A stretch of 64,000 bases of DNA from Xanthostigma xanthostigma (GCA_963575645.1 OY754465.1:52785901-52849900), one strand, 5' to 3'. Shown: positions 11,190-22,749, numbered from the stretch's first letter. Notes: generated by a model not told the origin, from the letters alone. Program-made: numbers and translations.

Positions 11190-11290
11190 TTAATTTTTAG
11201 GGTTCCGTACCTCAAAAGGAAAAAGGAACCCTTATATAGGATCACTTTGTTGCCCGTCCGTCTGTCTGTCTGTCAAGACTTTTGGGAATC
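11190..11290 (+). repeat. Fragment of a widespread dispersed repeat
   Basis: TTTTTAGGGTTCCGTACCTC and a following CCGTCCGTCTGTCTGTCTGT are a recurrent module; similar starts lie at 1578, 19529 and 40140. It is probably the edge of a LINE or composite element, but the class cannot be fixed from this fragment. Confidence 0.45.
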
Positions 11291-11642
11291 AAAACTTATA
11301 CCAATATATCGCTGCAAAAAAATATTAAAAATCCATTATGAACTCATATATTATAATATAAACAATCACAGAAAAGGCGTGACGTTTATATTGTACCAAT
11401 TTTCCAACGGAAAATTTTAGTTCAACATTACTTTATAATATTATATAACGTAAAATTATAATAAGTTATGCGATAAGTTGAAGTAACGCTTAAACTTCGC
11501 TAGTTAAAAGATTAACAACAGCTGCGTAAGCCTGGTTAAGCCAGTTCTAAGCACTTGAAGTTTATAACGGTCAATGCACACGGTATATATATCTCTCTCA
11601 TCTGCATAGGTATCTCTCTAAGTACAAGTTGTTAGACTAGAG

Positions 11643-11930
11643 CAGTGATGTCAAAGATACGACCCGCAAGCCGCATCCTGCCCTCAAGCCATCTCAATAC
11701 GGCCCGCGACCAAAATCTATCCAGTGACACCTGACATCAATGAGCTTGTCAAAACAAAGAGACCTCAGGTGTCTGGATCCTCAAGCTCGAGATAATTAAC
11801 GCTTTTTATTATCTTTATATGAAAATTGATTTAAACTAAAGAAAAATTTTAATTTAATTTAAAGCCTGGCCCGCTAACACACCCTAAATCTTATAAACGG
11901 CCCTTTAGAAAAATCAGTCTGACACCCCTG
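11643..11930. mobile_element. hAT-like non-autonomous element
   Basis: Left end CAGTGATGTCAAAGATACGA and right end CAGTCTGACACCCCTG are imperfect inverted repeats of the CAGGGGTGTCAAA type known from hAT elements. CCCGC- and GGCCC-rich blocks lie just inside both ends. The flanks GACTAGAG and GACTACCA match at five of eight bases, so the 8-bp duplication is only suggestive. The interior is AT-rich with no coding. Confidence 0.6.
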
Positions 11931-12444
11931 GACTACCACACACATACCGAACCTGGCCCAACAGTCATTGGCAAATATTTGCTTCCAATTTTTGTCTCTC
12001 CCTAGAACTTTGATTGTTTCTTTAAGAGGTAAGAAACATTTTTTGAACTTTAACTAGTTGATTAATAACCAGATAATTTTGTTTGTGCACATAACGACGA
12101 CCTTTTTATCGCGTATTTTTGAACGGACCGGGGGATTGTTATAAATATTAATTTTGAGTCAATCAATATTAATAATTAATTATTATTTTTCATCTTTCAT
12201 GTACGTTGTAGTACATGAAATGCACCTTAGTAAAGAGCCACTATCTGTTTTTTCGTTTTGATGCATGTTAGCGCTGCGGTGCGTGTACTGAACCGTGTTT
12301 CATCTCGCGACAGATAGATGCTTACTACCTAAATTTTATTAATTAAAATTTATTAATGAATTACAAACGCGTTCGCATTGTTTGCGTTACGAGATTTATT
12401 GAGGTCAAAACAATTTTGATAATAATTCAGTCTTTTGAAGCTCA

Positions 12445-12600
12445 CTTTATCTGACTCTATACACTGAGTATGATCGCCAATTCGTCTGCTCTCACTTTAC
12501 ACTGAGTATGATCACCAATTCGTCTGCTCTCACAATACACTGAGTATGATCGTCATTTCGTCTGCTCTCACTTTACACTTTGGTCCGATAGAACATTCGT
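12445..12600 (+). repeat. Minisatellite, 38-bp unit
   Basis: ACACTGAGTATGATC starts at 12461, 12499 and 12537, and a diverged fourth unit starts at 12575. Each is followed by TTCGTCTGCTCTCAC. Spacing is exactly 38 bp between units. Confidence 0.9.
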
Positions 12601-12729
12601 CTGCCATGACATCACACTGACCTAATTGTTGGACCCATTAATAAAAAAACACAACGTAGGGAGGACCATAATCAACCACACCCGACCGTTTGTTCTGCCA
12701 ATAATGACCCGACCCCCGTGGTATTAAAT

Positions 12730-12880
12730 CATTATGAATATGAATATGAATTTATTTATTTACTTTTACATTATTTTTACAAAATATAATTATAATATGT
12801 AAGTTTTCCTACCCAACTTGGCAGAGCCAGTTCCAGGGCAGGAAACAAAACATTTTACAATATATAAGGTATGTGTAGCG
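12730..12880 (-). mobile_element. Possible LINE 3' end
   Basis: On the minus strand CCTGCCCTGGAACTGGCTCT leads into AT-rich sequence and a tail of ATTCATATTCATATTCAT type. This looks like the 3' untranslated end of a non-LTR retrotransposon, but no coding remains and no target duplication was found. Confidence 0.3.
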
Positions 12881-14302
12881 TATATTTTGAAAATACGAAT
12901 TGAAAAAAAAATTGAAAGAAAATAAATAAAATGAATTAATAATCACTTACGAAGTTTTAGTAAATTCAGAGTGATTTAGGATGCTGTAAACAATTTTTGA
13001 GTTGTTTTCATATAACAGCCAGCACAAGTTTGACCTTTTATATGATTTCATGTCCGATTGTTGAATATTGTATTCTGATATACTTTTTGACCGAGAGAAT
13101 GAACATTATTGAATTATTGTTAAAACTATAATATGTAAAACTTTTGTATCACATCTATTTATTTTAAAATATACCTGTCAAAATTAATTTACAAACCTGA
13201 TTTAAAAAAAAAAAACAACCCAATATCAACTAAGTAACTTACTGAGACCGTAATAACCAGAATCAAACATAGTTAATTGTTAAATTCTGAAGCCGAAGTT
13301 AACAACGTAACATACGCAGCAGCATACGCTCGCTACACTCTAGCCCTGCAATGTTCCTTGTCGAAGTTCGTAGTTTTTTGTTACCAAGTCCAGAAGATAT
13401 TTACTGTTTTCTGCTAACAAACTATTATATTTTAAATGAACAAGACTGATGTTGCATATAGGATGAGAAGAAAAAATGACTATAGTCATAGTTTCTTCTC
13501 CCGAGAGGAATACGAGCAATTATCGGTCACCCTGTATATATTGCGCCAAATAAAATACATGAAGAAAATTACGTAGCTTCCCTCCCCTTACGTAGCTCAG
13601 AGTAGCTGTTGAACTGATCCCCCTCTCTCCCTTTGAGACTGCGACCCGTTTTTTTTTACGATAACGAGAAGTTAATTAATTAGATGGGCATCGTGGAAAC
13701 CTTGGCGTTTCGATTGGATGCGGGGCATTTAATAGTTTGAGATTGTCAATTTTCACTAAAACAATAATTAAAGGCATGATTCAGTTAACAAGTTAGTAAT
13801 AATGTAGAGCGCCGTCGTCGGTCTGTCGATGGCATCTGAGTAGTTTGCTGCCCCGGGCACAAACGTTCATTAACCGGCGTCGTCGTCGTCGCTCTTTGGG
13901 TACACAAGACACTGAATATTGTGTACACAGGCAAACGCACGGCCTATAACGACTGAACGAAAATTTACATCTCTCTTTCTTTCTCCCATATACTTTTATT
14001 CTATACCGAACATAGGAATAAAATCGCATTCGAACCATTAGGGTGCAAACATATGCTTCTGTCTTTTTTTAAACCGTAAGCTCTGGCGTATCCGGGAGGG
14101 CAAAACAAGCACGGAGAACCCAGCTTAAAAAATTCTAATTTGCCCCCTCCTGGACCCATGTTAACGCCAAAGAAAAAGACACAGTTTTTGAAACAGAGAT
14201 ACTTTATATACTGCATATCGATTTCATCGGATTGATTTTGTATATAATATTGCAAGTATTTAATTAAATCTTTCTCATTGTTATTTAGTTACATCAGCTT
14301 GT
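12881..14302. other. No gene recognised
   Basis: About 1.4 kb with no supported gene. It holds a short CGTCGT run near 13878-13892 and a fragment ending CACCCTGTATA (13532-13542), which matches the terminus of the element at 54773-55340. Two overlapping minus frames at 13793-14255 have no recognisable similarity. Confidence 0.45.
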
Positions 14303-14590
14303 CCGGCTAATTAGAGAAAGTCAACACTCTTGTAGTGTTGTTATTAAAAATTATTAGCTCTCGCAGGTAGTCGATTCTGCGGTGCATTGTGTTATATATA
14401 AGAGAAATCATGAATTAACTGTCGTGGACACTGTAGAGTAATGTAACTCAGCCAACGCGAAATTGGTTGTTTCGGGTTCAAGTCCCGACAGTGATATTTA
14501 AATTTTTCTTATATATAAGCCTTCTAAAAAATATTATGACGATAATCGTTTAATATTATTATGCTTTTCACTAATTCAGTGAAATAATAT
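14303..14590 (+). repeat. tRNA-like dispersed element, copy 1
   Basis: About 285 bp shared with 26633-26915, including GTCAACACTCTTGTAGTGTT, GTAGTCGATTCTGCGGTGCA and CTAATTCAGTGAAA. A short inverted pair TTATATATAAG (14392-14402) and CTTATATATAA (14508-14518) encloses a tRNA-like cloverleaf. The tRNA block is central instead of at the 5' end, so it does not have the layout of a typical SINE. Confidence 0.7.
14427..14495 (+). other. tRNA-like cloverleaf, copy 1
   Basis: All four arms can be drawn in 69 bases: acceptor GACACTG/CAGTGAT (six of seven including a wobble), D stem GAGT/ACTC with a 6-base loop, anticodon stem GCCAA/TTGGT around CGCGAAA, and a perfect T arm TCGGG-TTCAAGT-CCCGA. Odd points are a small D loop without GG and G instead of T at position 33, so translation use is unlikely. 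It could be a tRNA-derived promoter or a folding RNA. Confidence 0.6.
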
Positions 14591-15668
14591 ACTGCATATG
14601 GATTTCATCGGATTGATTTTGTAGTTTATTCAGATTGAATGCAAGTAAATCAATCAATCCTATCATCGGAGAAGTCAGGGAATTACATCGTAGAAAGAGA
14701 CGCAGATATATTTTTGATAAGCTTTGTTGCGTACACTCACTGAACATTGAGTAGATAGGTTATTATTAAATATATATGATTTGTACAGAAACTACAGATC
14801 ATGATGAAACATAAAATAAAAGATGACTAAAGCGTTTGGTCTTGTTGCAGTCTTGACTTTTTTAGGTTTGGGTTATCCATTTTTGTACCCTGCAAATTAT
14901 AATGCCGCGCACCTGGGCATGAGAGAATTCCTGTGGTACTGAAATAAAATACTGTTTTTATTATTATTCATGTTATTTATTGATTTTATTAAAACATCAT
15001 CTCCAAATGTATGGCCTCATGACTCATTGGAGCATTGCCAAAGAAGGCAACGCCTTTGAAGGTCGAATTTCTCTGAACTAAATAAAGGTACCTATCAAGC
15101 TGAAATTTCGCAAAGTTATAAATCATACTATTCCGCATATTTTTCGACAGCGAGAACCTAAAAATATTTTTCTGTAAATGGTGAGGGGGACGCAATTTGA
15201 CGGAGTACCACTGTAAAGATTCCGTTTCTTGGCAGTTTGTAAAAAAAATTCAAAAACAACTTTTAGCTAGAGAAAACCTGATAAACACATTTCTTCGTTA
15301 TAAAGTAGCCCTTAAATATTTCTAATTGTATTGAACATTCGGTATGTATGTACGCATATGGTGTTTACAGCGCATGCGCCAACGACCCACCCACCCAATA
15401 TTAATTTGATCTAGAACTTCAATATGATGGTTAATATATCTATCAAGTCACAATGAAACACAACTGATTGCTACATTATTTTGTCGCGTAAAATTTCCAT
15501 TATAAAAACTCACAGTGGTTCCCAAACGTTTCCATGCTACGCAAATTATTGCGTTTTACTTCAAAAAATTTTTTCAACCTATCACATGGTATGACCCCCT
15601 TAAGCAGGGGTATACACCCTTAATTTTTCTAGGTTGTATATATTTCTCTATGTTTTAATAATCAAATA
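14591..15668. other. No gene recognised
   Basis: About 1.1 kb without supported coding. CAGTGGTTCCCAAACG at 15513 looks like one end of a hAT-like element, but the partner end was not found. Confidence 0.4.
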
Positions 15669-16167
15669 CAGTGTAACCTCTTTACAACGTCGTTCGTTAT
15701 AACGAAAAACTCCCTATAACGTAGAAATGTTTACAATTTGGTTGGTTTTCCATAAAACCCATACATTAATACCCTCTTTATAGCGCAACAGCCATTCTCT
15801 ATTACGAAGAAATATGTTCATATTTAAGCGTCAGCAAATATTTGCAGACGTAGAGAGAACGATTCTGAACCATCATCAACTATTCAGCAAGTACTCGATG
15901 CCGCCAAACTTATCGAAAAATTCCTATTGTTTAATGAAGATGATTCCACCACATATCCCAAGCCATGCATAAGATACCTAATAAAATACAAAACAAATAT
16001 TGGCATAGCAAAAAACGTCAGGCAAAGTTAACAGATTATATGTGTTTGGAATAAATTAATTAGGTGAAATTTGGTTATTTTTCTTTCTTCCCTCCATATA
16101 ACGAAAACTCTTTATAACGAAAAAAAATGCTCGGTCCCTTGAGATTCGTTATAAAGAGGTTACACTG
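15669..16167 (+). mobile_element. pogo/Tigger-like deletion derivative
   Basis: Perfectly inverted ends CAGTGTAACCTCTTTA and TAAAGAGGTTACACTG are flanked by TA on both sides (15667-15668, 16168-16169), as in Tc1/mariner and pogo elements. Inner sub-repeats of the type TATAACGAAAACTC occur near both ends. A remnant of the transposase C-terminus survives at 15873-15947, and the rest has been deleted. A fragment of the same family lies at about 36990-37185. Confidence 0.85.
15873..15947 (+). pseudogene. pogo/Tigger-like transposase C-terminal fragment
   Basis: A 25-codon stretch reads SSTIQQVLDAAKLIEKFLLF then NEDDS. An alpha-helical block of the form AL..L..LR.FL...ED is typical of the far C-terminus of pogo/Tigger transposases, downstream of the DDE domain. 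No start or catalytic region remains, so it is a relic consistent with the TIR class of its host element. Identification is by pattern recognition from a short stretch. Confidence 0.5.
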
Positions 16168-16169
16168 TA

Positions 16170-17018
16170 GTTCGAATTTTTTTACTCGAAATATTCCACA
16201 TTTACAGGTGACGCAGTCGACGTCGGGCTGTCCACGACTGGTTTGTTCCATATGCAACTGTGGTGATGTGATCAAGAATGCAACATCTGCGGTAAGAGTT
16301 TTCAGAAGACGTATTCTCTTCGAATACCGTGTTTATATCGTTAATAGCCATAGTGACGTCACAACGGCCATGTATGCGATCGTGTGAGTGTGTGTGTAGA
16401 GAAAAGATGGATAGAGAAGCATCGCATCGGCAATTCAAATTTTTTTGTAGATGCCCCATCTAAAGCATCTCATTTCTCTCTTACATCTCCCATTCCACAG
16501 TGGGCTGTCTCACTCACACCCGCGGTCGTTTGCACCGATGTTCAATGGCGTTGGTATAAAAAATGGCGACGAATCACTGAAATTACAACTATGCAGTCGA
16601 TTTTATTGCTACATGAATTATTGGATATGTATGTATTTATTCAATCCTCATTTATCTTCCGTTCTTTCTCAAACAACTGTTTAGGTGTTTATGACAGATT
16701 TCTTTATACATTTACCACAAAGAATAATATCCAAAAGGCAAAGTCGATTAAGTCAATTTTTTCTTAAGTGTTGCCAACAAAATTTTAACATCAAAACGTC
16801 TATTCTCTCGTTAAGTACACTGATAGACGGTTGAAATTTCTTGTTACCAAATAACCTTAGATTTCAATCGTTAATAACCACGAGACTAATAACGCGCCAA
16901 CAACGGTAGACCATGTCTTTACGAGTTGGTCGCGCTGAATTTGTTTTGCCTGTGACGTCACAACATCAGTCTAATATATTACATTTTGGTCCTGAAGAAG
17001 TCAAATATATTAAAACAT
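16170..17018. other. No gene recognised
   Basis: Several overlapping short frames on both strands (up to 127 codons at 16384-16767) lack recognisable domains. I see no repeat match in the window and do not call a gene. Confidence 0.45.
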
Positions 17019-18400
17019 CTTCAAATTTTATATTTTTGAAACACAAAATATTTTTTAAGGTGTTACGCTTATTTAGGGTGTAATTAAGGTATATTCCGTG
17101 AAAAACTAAATTTAACATTTTCAGAATTTTGGAAAATCCTATTGAAATGGACAACAGGTAAAAAATGTATTTTTTTACGGTAATCACTAGCATAGAATTA
17201 ATTACTTTTAAAGTATAATTAGTAAAGTTAACATTATAAAATTAAAATAAATATTCGCACCCAAAAAATAGATTACATCATGAAAATGCATAACTTATAC
17301 TAAGTAATACATAATAAGAATGTATACTTTTACCAGCTTTGCGTGAATATAGACTGCGGTCAACACTTGACTCAATATTTCCCCACCCATATAGTATTTC
17401 TTTGTTTTGTTTGGCATGCCTACATCTCAGATAAGCCCCAAGCACAATGAAATGTTTTTATTTGATATTTAATTACGCTGACTTATCTTTCGGAATGTAC
17501 ACTTTTACCAGCTTTGCGTGAATATAGATTGCAGTCAACACTTGACTCAATATTTCTTCCACCCATATAGTATTTCTTTGTTTTGTTTGGCATGCCTACA
17601 TCTCAGATAAGCCCCAAGCACAATGAAATGTTTTTATTTGATATTTAATTACGCTGACTTATCTTTCGGAATGTACACTTTTACCAGCTTTGCGTGAATA
17701 TAGATTGCAGTCAACACTTGACTCAATATTTCTTCCACCCATATAGTATTTCTTTGTTTTGTTTGGCATGCCTACATCTCAGATAAGCCCCAAGCACAAT
17801 GAAATGTTTTTATTTGATATTTAATTACGCTGACTTAACTTTCGGAATGCACACTTTACCAGCTTTGCGTGAATATAGATTGCGGTCAACACTTGACTCG
17901 ATATTTCTTCCACCCACATAGTATTTCTTTGTTTTGTTTGGCATGCCTATATCTCAGATAAGCCCCAAGCATAATGCAATGTTTTTATTTGATATTTAAT
18001 TACGCTGACTTAACTTTCGGAATGTACACTTTTACCAGCTTTGCGTGAATATAGATTGCGGTCAACACTTGACTCGATATTTCTTCCACCCACATAGTAT
18101 TTCTTTGTTTTGTTTGGCATGCCTACATCTCAGATAAGCCCCAAGCACAATGAAATGTTTTTATTTGATATTTAATTACGCTGACTTAACTTTCGGAATG
18201 TACACTTTTACCAGCTTTGCGTGAATATAGATTGCGGTCAACACTTGACTCGATATTTCTTCCACCCACATAGTATTTCTTTGTTTTGTTTGGCATGCCT
18301 ACATCTCAGATAAGCCCCAAGCACAATGAAATGTTTTTATTTGATATTTAATTACGCTGACTTAAATAACACGAGTTAGAATAGTGTATTTCCCATTATA
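17019..18400 (+). mobile_element. piggyBac-like element, truncated copy with internal array
   Basis: Matches the interior of 3950-5000 and 41980-42556 from TTTTATATTTTTGAAACACA onward, but both TTAA-bearing ends are missing. It preserves the site where copy 1 was hit by a hAT-like element, here uninterrupted (ATAATTAG at about 17213-17220). Its right half has expanded into about six tandem units. Confidence 0.7.
17300..18365 (+). repeat. Tandem array, six units of about 176 bp
   Basis: The landmark GCTGACTTA occurs at 17477, 17653, 17829, 18004, 18180 and 18356, giving periods of 176, 176, 175, 176 and 176. Each unit contains TTTACCAGCTTTGCGTGAAT, TCAACACTTGACTC and TTTGGCATGCCTA. Units 2 and 3 share TATCTTTCGG while later ones read AACTTTCGG, and the first and last are joined to single-copy flanks of the host element. 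Only one such segment exists in the sister elements at about 4770-4940 and 42190-42490. Confidence 0.95.
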
Positions 18401-18589
18401 AAGATATTGATATTAACACCATGCGCACGCCGCACGAAAACAATCGAGAATACTGAATAATTTCAAAGATGGACGACATGAAATGAACGTCACTGTTTTA
18501 AATCACGAGAGAGTATAGGTGGTCTCTCTGCTGTCTATATATTTCAACAATGTAGATGAGAACAAAACGGGAGCAAGTAAAGTGGGGTT

Positions 18590-18630
18590 TCTCTCTTTCT
18601 CTCTCTCTCTCTCTCTGATGATTCTCTCTC
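18590..18630 (+). repeat. CT microsatellite
   Basis: A run of CTCTCTTTCTCTCTCTCT type on the plus strand with a few interruptions. The 103-codon frame at 18519-18830 reads through it as low-complexity sequence and is not a supported gene. Confidence 0.8.
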
Positions 18631-18880
18631 ACCTTTCAACCAACTCAACTTCCTTTACCTTAGCTACAACTTTTTATTCGACCTCTTGTACTTTTCTTTT
18701 TTCTTACTTTTTTATAAATTATATAGGTTTCAAATGGGACAATGGAACCCGTGAATATATTAAAGAATATTTTGATACATTCATATCCAGCGTCTCTACA
18801 AGAAAGAAAAAAGCGAAAGAGTTTTTTTAATATAAAAATTGTTTCATTTTTACATTCCCGTACAAGAAGTTAGTACCTAT

Positions 18881-19420
18881 TAGTGATGTGTCGGATATCC
18901 ATATCCGTATCCGTATCCACGGATATCCGAGAGAGAAGAAAGATCCGTATCCGTTAGTGTTTGGCGTATCTTTTACGGATCTTTTACCTTATTAATTTTC
19001 AATTCATAGATAAAATTTTATATATATAGGTGATTAGGTAAAAATGAAAACCTGTTAAATTATATTCAGATAATTTTTTATTTTTTTAAATCGTGTTTGA
19101 CACCTTTATATTGCAAACATTTATCGTAGTGAGTACCATACTAAGAGTACATAACTCAAAGGTACTAAATCAACTATCTTTATAATGAGATATTGCACAT
19201 CGATCTTTGGAAAGAGACAATCTGTTATGAGAGTTAACTCTTAAAGAAGTCAATAACTTTTTCCCATAACAGATAGTCTCTTTCCAAAGGTCGATGTGCA
19301 ATATTTACCGCCGCGTACTCTAAGAAAGTTAAGATCCGTATCCGCAGATCCTGAAACCAAAAATCCGTATTCAGATCCGTATTCGCGGATATACATTTTT
19401 AACGATCCGACACATCACTA
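18881..19420. mobile_element. hAT-like non-autonomous element, copy 2
   Basis: Ends TAGTGATGTGTCGGATATCC and GATCCGACACATCACTA are inverted and match copy 1 at 4146-4667 along nearly the full length, including ATCCGTATCCG runs and the GCACATCGATCTTTGGAAAG inner pair. TAGTACCTAT flanks both sides (18871-18880 and 19421-19430), a 10-bp direct repeat that contains the expected 8-bp duplication. Confidence 0.9.
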
Positions 19421-19528
19421 TAGTACCTATACTGCTCTACTAAACGCAAAGTGGGTAATTACGCGAGCTAGGACTGTCTAGGTATTGAGTTGCATGCTTT
19501 TCATTTTATGCTAACCTAATTCGACAGT

Positions 19529-19695
19529 ACCTTTTTAGGGCTACGTACTCGAAGGGTGTCCAATAGGACCCTATTACTGAGCCTCCACTGTCCGTCCGTC
19601 CGTCTGTCAGCGGGCTCTATCTCATGAACCGTAATAGGTAGAGAGTTGAAATTTTCACAGAGTGTGTATTTCTATTGCCACTATGACAACTAACT
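19529..19695 (+). repeat. Dispersed repeat R2, copy 1
   Basis: Shares GGACCCTATTACTGAG-type, CCGTCCGTCCGTCTGTCAGC and AGAGTTGAAATTTTCACAGA sequence with 40140-40310. The module is a common arthropod interspersed repeat often linked to LINE 3' regions. No coding is seen here. Confidence 0.6.
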
Positions 19696-19699
19696 ATGA

Positions 19700-20275
19700 T
19701 AAACCAAGATGGCGAATTTCAAAATGGCCGCCATGCAAATTTTAAACAAATCTCCGATTAAGCTAATATTAAGCATGCGTATACGAAAGTGAAAGAAAAA
19801 AAGATGGTGAATTTAAAAATGGCCGTCTTACAAATTAGAAAAAAAATCTCCGAGTAAGCTGATATTTAGCATGCGTGCTCAGCCCTGTTAACAATATACG
19901 AAAATGATAAAAGAAAAGATGGCGAATTTCAAAATGGCCGCCATGCAAATTTTAAACAAATCTCCGATTAAGCTTATTTTAAGCATGCGTATACAAAAGT
20001 GAAAGGAAAAAAAGATGGTGAATTTTAAAATGGCCGCCTTACAAATTAGAAAAAAATCTCCGATTAAGCTGATATTTAGCATGCGTGCTCAGCCCTGTTA
20101 ACAATATACGAAAATGATAAAAGAAAAGATGGAGAATTTCAAAATGGCCGCCTCAGAAATTAAAAAAAAATCCGATTAAGCTGAGACTGGGCAAGCGTGT
20201 TCGGTCCATTAAAAAGTACACGAGAATGAAAAATAAAACCAAGACTGCGAATTTAAAAATGACCATTTTCTGATC
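19700..20275 (+). repeat. Tandem repeat with two-part 209-bp unit
   Basis: GATGGCGAATTTCAAAATGG starts at about 19709 and 19918, giving a period of 209 bp, with a further diverged half from 20128. Each unit is itself two related halves of about 105 bp, both built on AAATGGCCGYC, AATCTCCGATTAAGCT and AGCATGCGT. The long minus frame at 19888-20082 is a shadow of this array. Confidence 0.8.
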
Positions 20276-20764
20276 CTGAAATAATAAAATCATCAACAAA
20301 TGCTAGAACCTAAGAAGTTTCACTTCTAACGCTAGAGAGTCCCATGTAAGTTTTTTTTTATATGATTTATTCATAATCGATGTTAAACGCGATTTCAAAG
20401 CGGGCCGATTAGCATTGTTGGTTCTACCGCGATTATCCGTCAATGTAATAAACGTCAATTGACGGAACGTAATGCGAAATTGCGTCGTTGTTGTTGCCCG
20501 AGGCAATGTGCGTGCTCTCCGTCGTCAAGATGTTGGCGTCGTGACGGCATCGTCACTCTCTCAAGACGTCGCCGCGACGGGTGTTCTTCATGAATTAATC
20601 TTTTTTTATCAAATTACTTCATTCTAACATTTTTTAAACACAGATTGTTTTATTCTCGTGTTTATCAAACTCCGATTTTTATAAGATATTCATTATTGAA
20701 TCTTTTGCTATGCTAACTCCATAAGTACTTAAATAGTATTAATTTAAGTTAAAATAATTAGCCT

Positions 20765-20935
20765 TTCAAAATTTTACAATATTGTTTTCCTTTTGAGGTC
20801 CCTTGAGTTAAAAAAATATATTTTTGGAAAATGTCTGTGCGTCTGTTTGTCTGTTAGTCTGTGAACACGATACAGATCAAACGGATAACCGAAATGAGAC
20901 TAAATTTTGGGAGAATGTGTAAATAAGATTTCTCT
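20765..20935 (+). repeat. Dispersed repeat R1, partial copy
   Basis: Shares TTTTACAATAT, TTTTTGGAAAATGTCTGTGC, GTGAACACGATACAGATCAA and AAATTTTGGGAG with 2733-3382 and the minus strand of 31966-32712. Only the left third is present. Confidence 0.65.
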
Positions 20936-21009
20936 CTCTCTCCCTCTCTGGAAATATTATATTGACTTTCCCATCTATCGGTTTGATATTATATCTCTAA
21001 AGATTTAGC

Positions 21010-21383
21010 CATGTAAGCATACGAAAACAGTTTTTTTTTGACTAAACATCGTCATAGTTCAGCCATTTTCTACAAAATATTTACAAATTATATACACAAA
21101 TCTTCCTCGTTTATCGCTCTTTCTATTAGTGAAAGCCATTTAAAAATCCGTTGCGTGGCTTAGAAGAAGTAAACAGAGAAACAGACAGAGGCGGATAGCG
21201 ACTTTGTTTTATACTATTTAGAGATAGAGATTTTGACACCATCATGGTTCAGTCATTTTGTACAAATTATATACACAAACCTTTTTTGTTTAGCGCTCTT
21301 TTTATATTTGTGAAAACCGTTTTAAAAAAATCTGTTGCGTGGTTTAAAAGAAGTAAGTGGAGAAACAGACATCGACTTTTATA
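21010..21383 (-). repeat. Helitron-like family 2 fragments, duplicated
   Basis: Two successive blocks share TTTTGTACAAATTATATACA, CGCTCTTT and GTGAAAACCGTTT-type sequence. They match the minus strand of 25693-25850 and the plus strand of 44930-45110 (AAACTACCGAACGGATTTTC type). No Helitron end is preserved here, so the class follows from the 25670 copy and is tentative. Confidence 0.4.
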
Positions 21384-21391
21384 CTATATAG

Positions 21392-21669
21392 CAGGAGCTG
21401 GCAAATCTTTTGATCGTCGGGCCACATTGCTGATGAAATTTGGAGAGCAAAAAAAAAAAGGTCCTTTCATTTCCGCAACAAAAAGGTCTTTTTTCGTCTG
21501 TTGTGGCCCTTGCTATTTACTATTTTTCTAAATTTTTTTTATGCGCCAAATTATATTGGTAAACTATTTTCACTCTTAAAATCATTAAATTTATAAAATG
21601 CTTCGCGGGCCGGACAAAAGTCTACTGCAGGCCGGATTCGGCCCGCTGACCGCCATTTGCCCAGGCCTG
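21392..21669. mobile_element. hAT-like non-autonomous element
   Basis: A perfect 8-bp duplication CTATATAG (21384-21391 and 21670-21677) flanks CAGGAGCTGGCAAATC and its imperfect inverse GCCATTTGCCCAGGCCTG. GGGCCACA and GGCCGGATTCGGCCCGC just inside the ends are typical of a widespread hAT non-autonomous type. Plus and minus frames crossing it are not genes. Confidence 0.9.
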
Positions 21670-22523
21670 CTATATAGTGATGATACGTGCTTCTGTATTC
21701 TAGAAATATTATGCAAAAGTGCACTGTCTTACGCAATACACAATAGATCAGTGACACGCCAAGTGCAGCAATAGTCGATTATGGAATGAAAGAGGAGGAC
21801 ATTTTTAGTAAACTTGACTTTACGCGAGCATACGTGGCCTCACTTGAACCGCAAAATGGTCGTGTGATCCTGACAAATCCTTTTATCATATATTTACTTC
21901 ACAGGCCCGGATAATGTCTTTCCTTACACAAAAAAGCACCCTTCTCTATACATAAAACTCCGATCGAATTACTTGTTTAAACTTCAACGACATGTCATTT
22001 TCAATCTTAATTTAATATCGCCGCTGGTCGGTTTTAACAAACTTAAATATTTACTCACGCAGAGATTTTTACTTAATACGGGTCAGTGGCGGTTCCTCTA
22101 CGAGCACTGCAGAATTACAGAACAACCAAAATTTTAGGTACTTCATAATTTTAAAATTGATAGTATTTTCCATATTCAACCAATGTTATAGGAAATAATA
22201 TAATAATAATGAGTTTAATGTCCGTTTCTCGACTTATGTCATAACAGGCGCCATTCGCACCATTACTATTTTCCATCTATCAGACTTCCCGTTATTTTCT
22301 ACATTTTTTCAACTTCAATTAATTCATAGCAAAAGGCGAATGAAGGAATTTTAGGACATTCGAATAAGGCAGGCAAATTGTGAGCAGAGGAGTTTGGCAG
22401 GTAATCGGCCATGGTCTTGAATAAGGAACCATCTCGATATTTATCTGGAATTATTGAAGAAAACTATGGAAAACAAGACGGCCGGTGCAGGAATTACCGT
22501 TTCTCGGCGAATGGCGGCAGGAA

Positions 22524-22598
22524 AAAGTCCCAGTCGGGATTTAAACCCGGAACCTCCAGAATGCGAGTCTGGTGCTCTCTCCACTACGCTATACACCG
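22524..22598 (-). pseudogene. tRNA-like (tRNA-Ala-like) SINE-type block
   Basis: On the minus strand TAGCGTAGTGGAGAGAGC resembles a D arm/A box and CCGGGTTTAAATCCCG a T arm/B box. Between them is a perfect 5-bp anticodon stem CCAGA/TCTGG around CTCGCAT, giving anticodon CGC (Ala). The acceptor stem does not pair, so this looks like the head of a tRNA-derived SINE. Two plus-strand frames (22411-22708) cross it and are not supported. Confidence 0.55.
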
Positions 22599-22749
22599 CT
22601 CGGTGTAAATATAATAGTTACACATTCAACGCCACCGGCAGACCACAAAACTCGTGTGTTAGCTGCGTGACAGACTTTTCTGCGTTCAGGCACTGTTCTG
22701 CGCTCTGAAGCAGCGCATGAAACGTCATCATCAGACACCCCCGGTGTAC

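Noticed and set aside
14427-14495. Functional nuclear tRNA
   Set aside because: All arms pair, but G at position 33 and a D loop without GG argue against use in translation. Listed as tRNA-like only.
15513-15640. hAT-like element starting CAGTGGTTCCCAAACG
   Set aside because: Only one terminus is visible. Without the partner end or an 8-bp duplication the extent is unsupported.
16384-16767. 127-codon plus frame
   Set aside because: Low similarity to anything I know, overlapped by frames on both strands, and no splice or promoter context.
17300-18365. CRISPR-like array
   Set aside because: The units are adjacent 176-bp repeats without unique spacers, and the genome is eukaryotic.
18519-18830. 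103-codon plus frame
   Set aside because: Runs through a CT microsatellite; serine/leucine-rich translation is an artefact of it.
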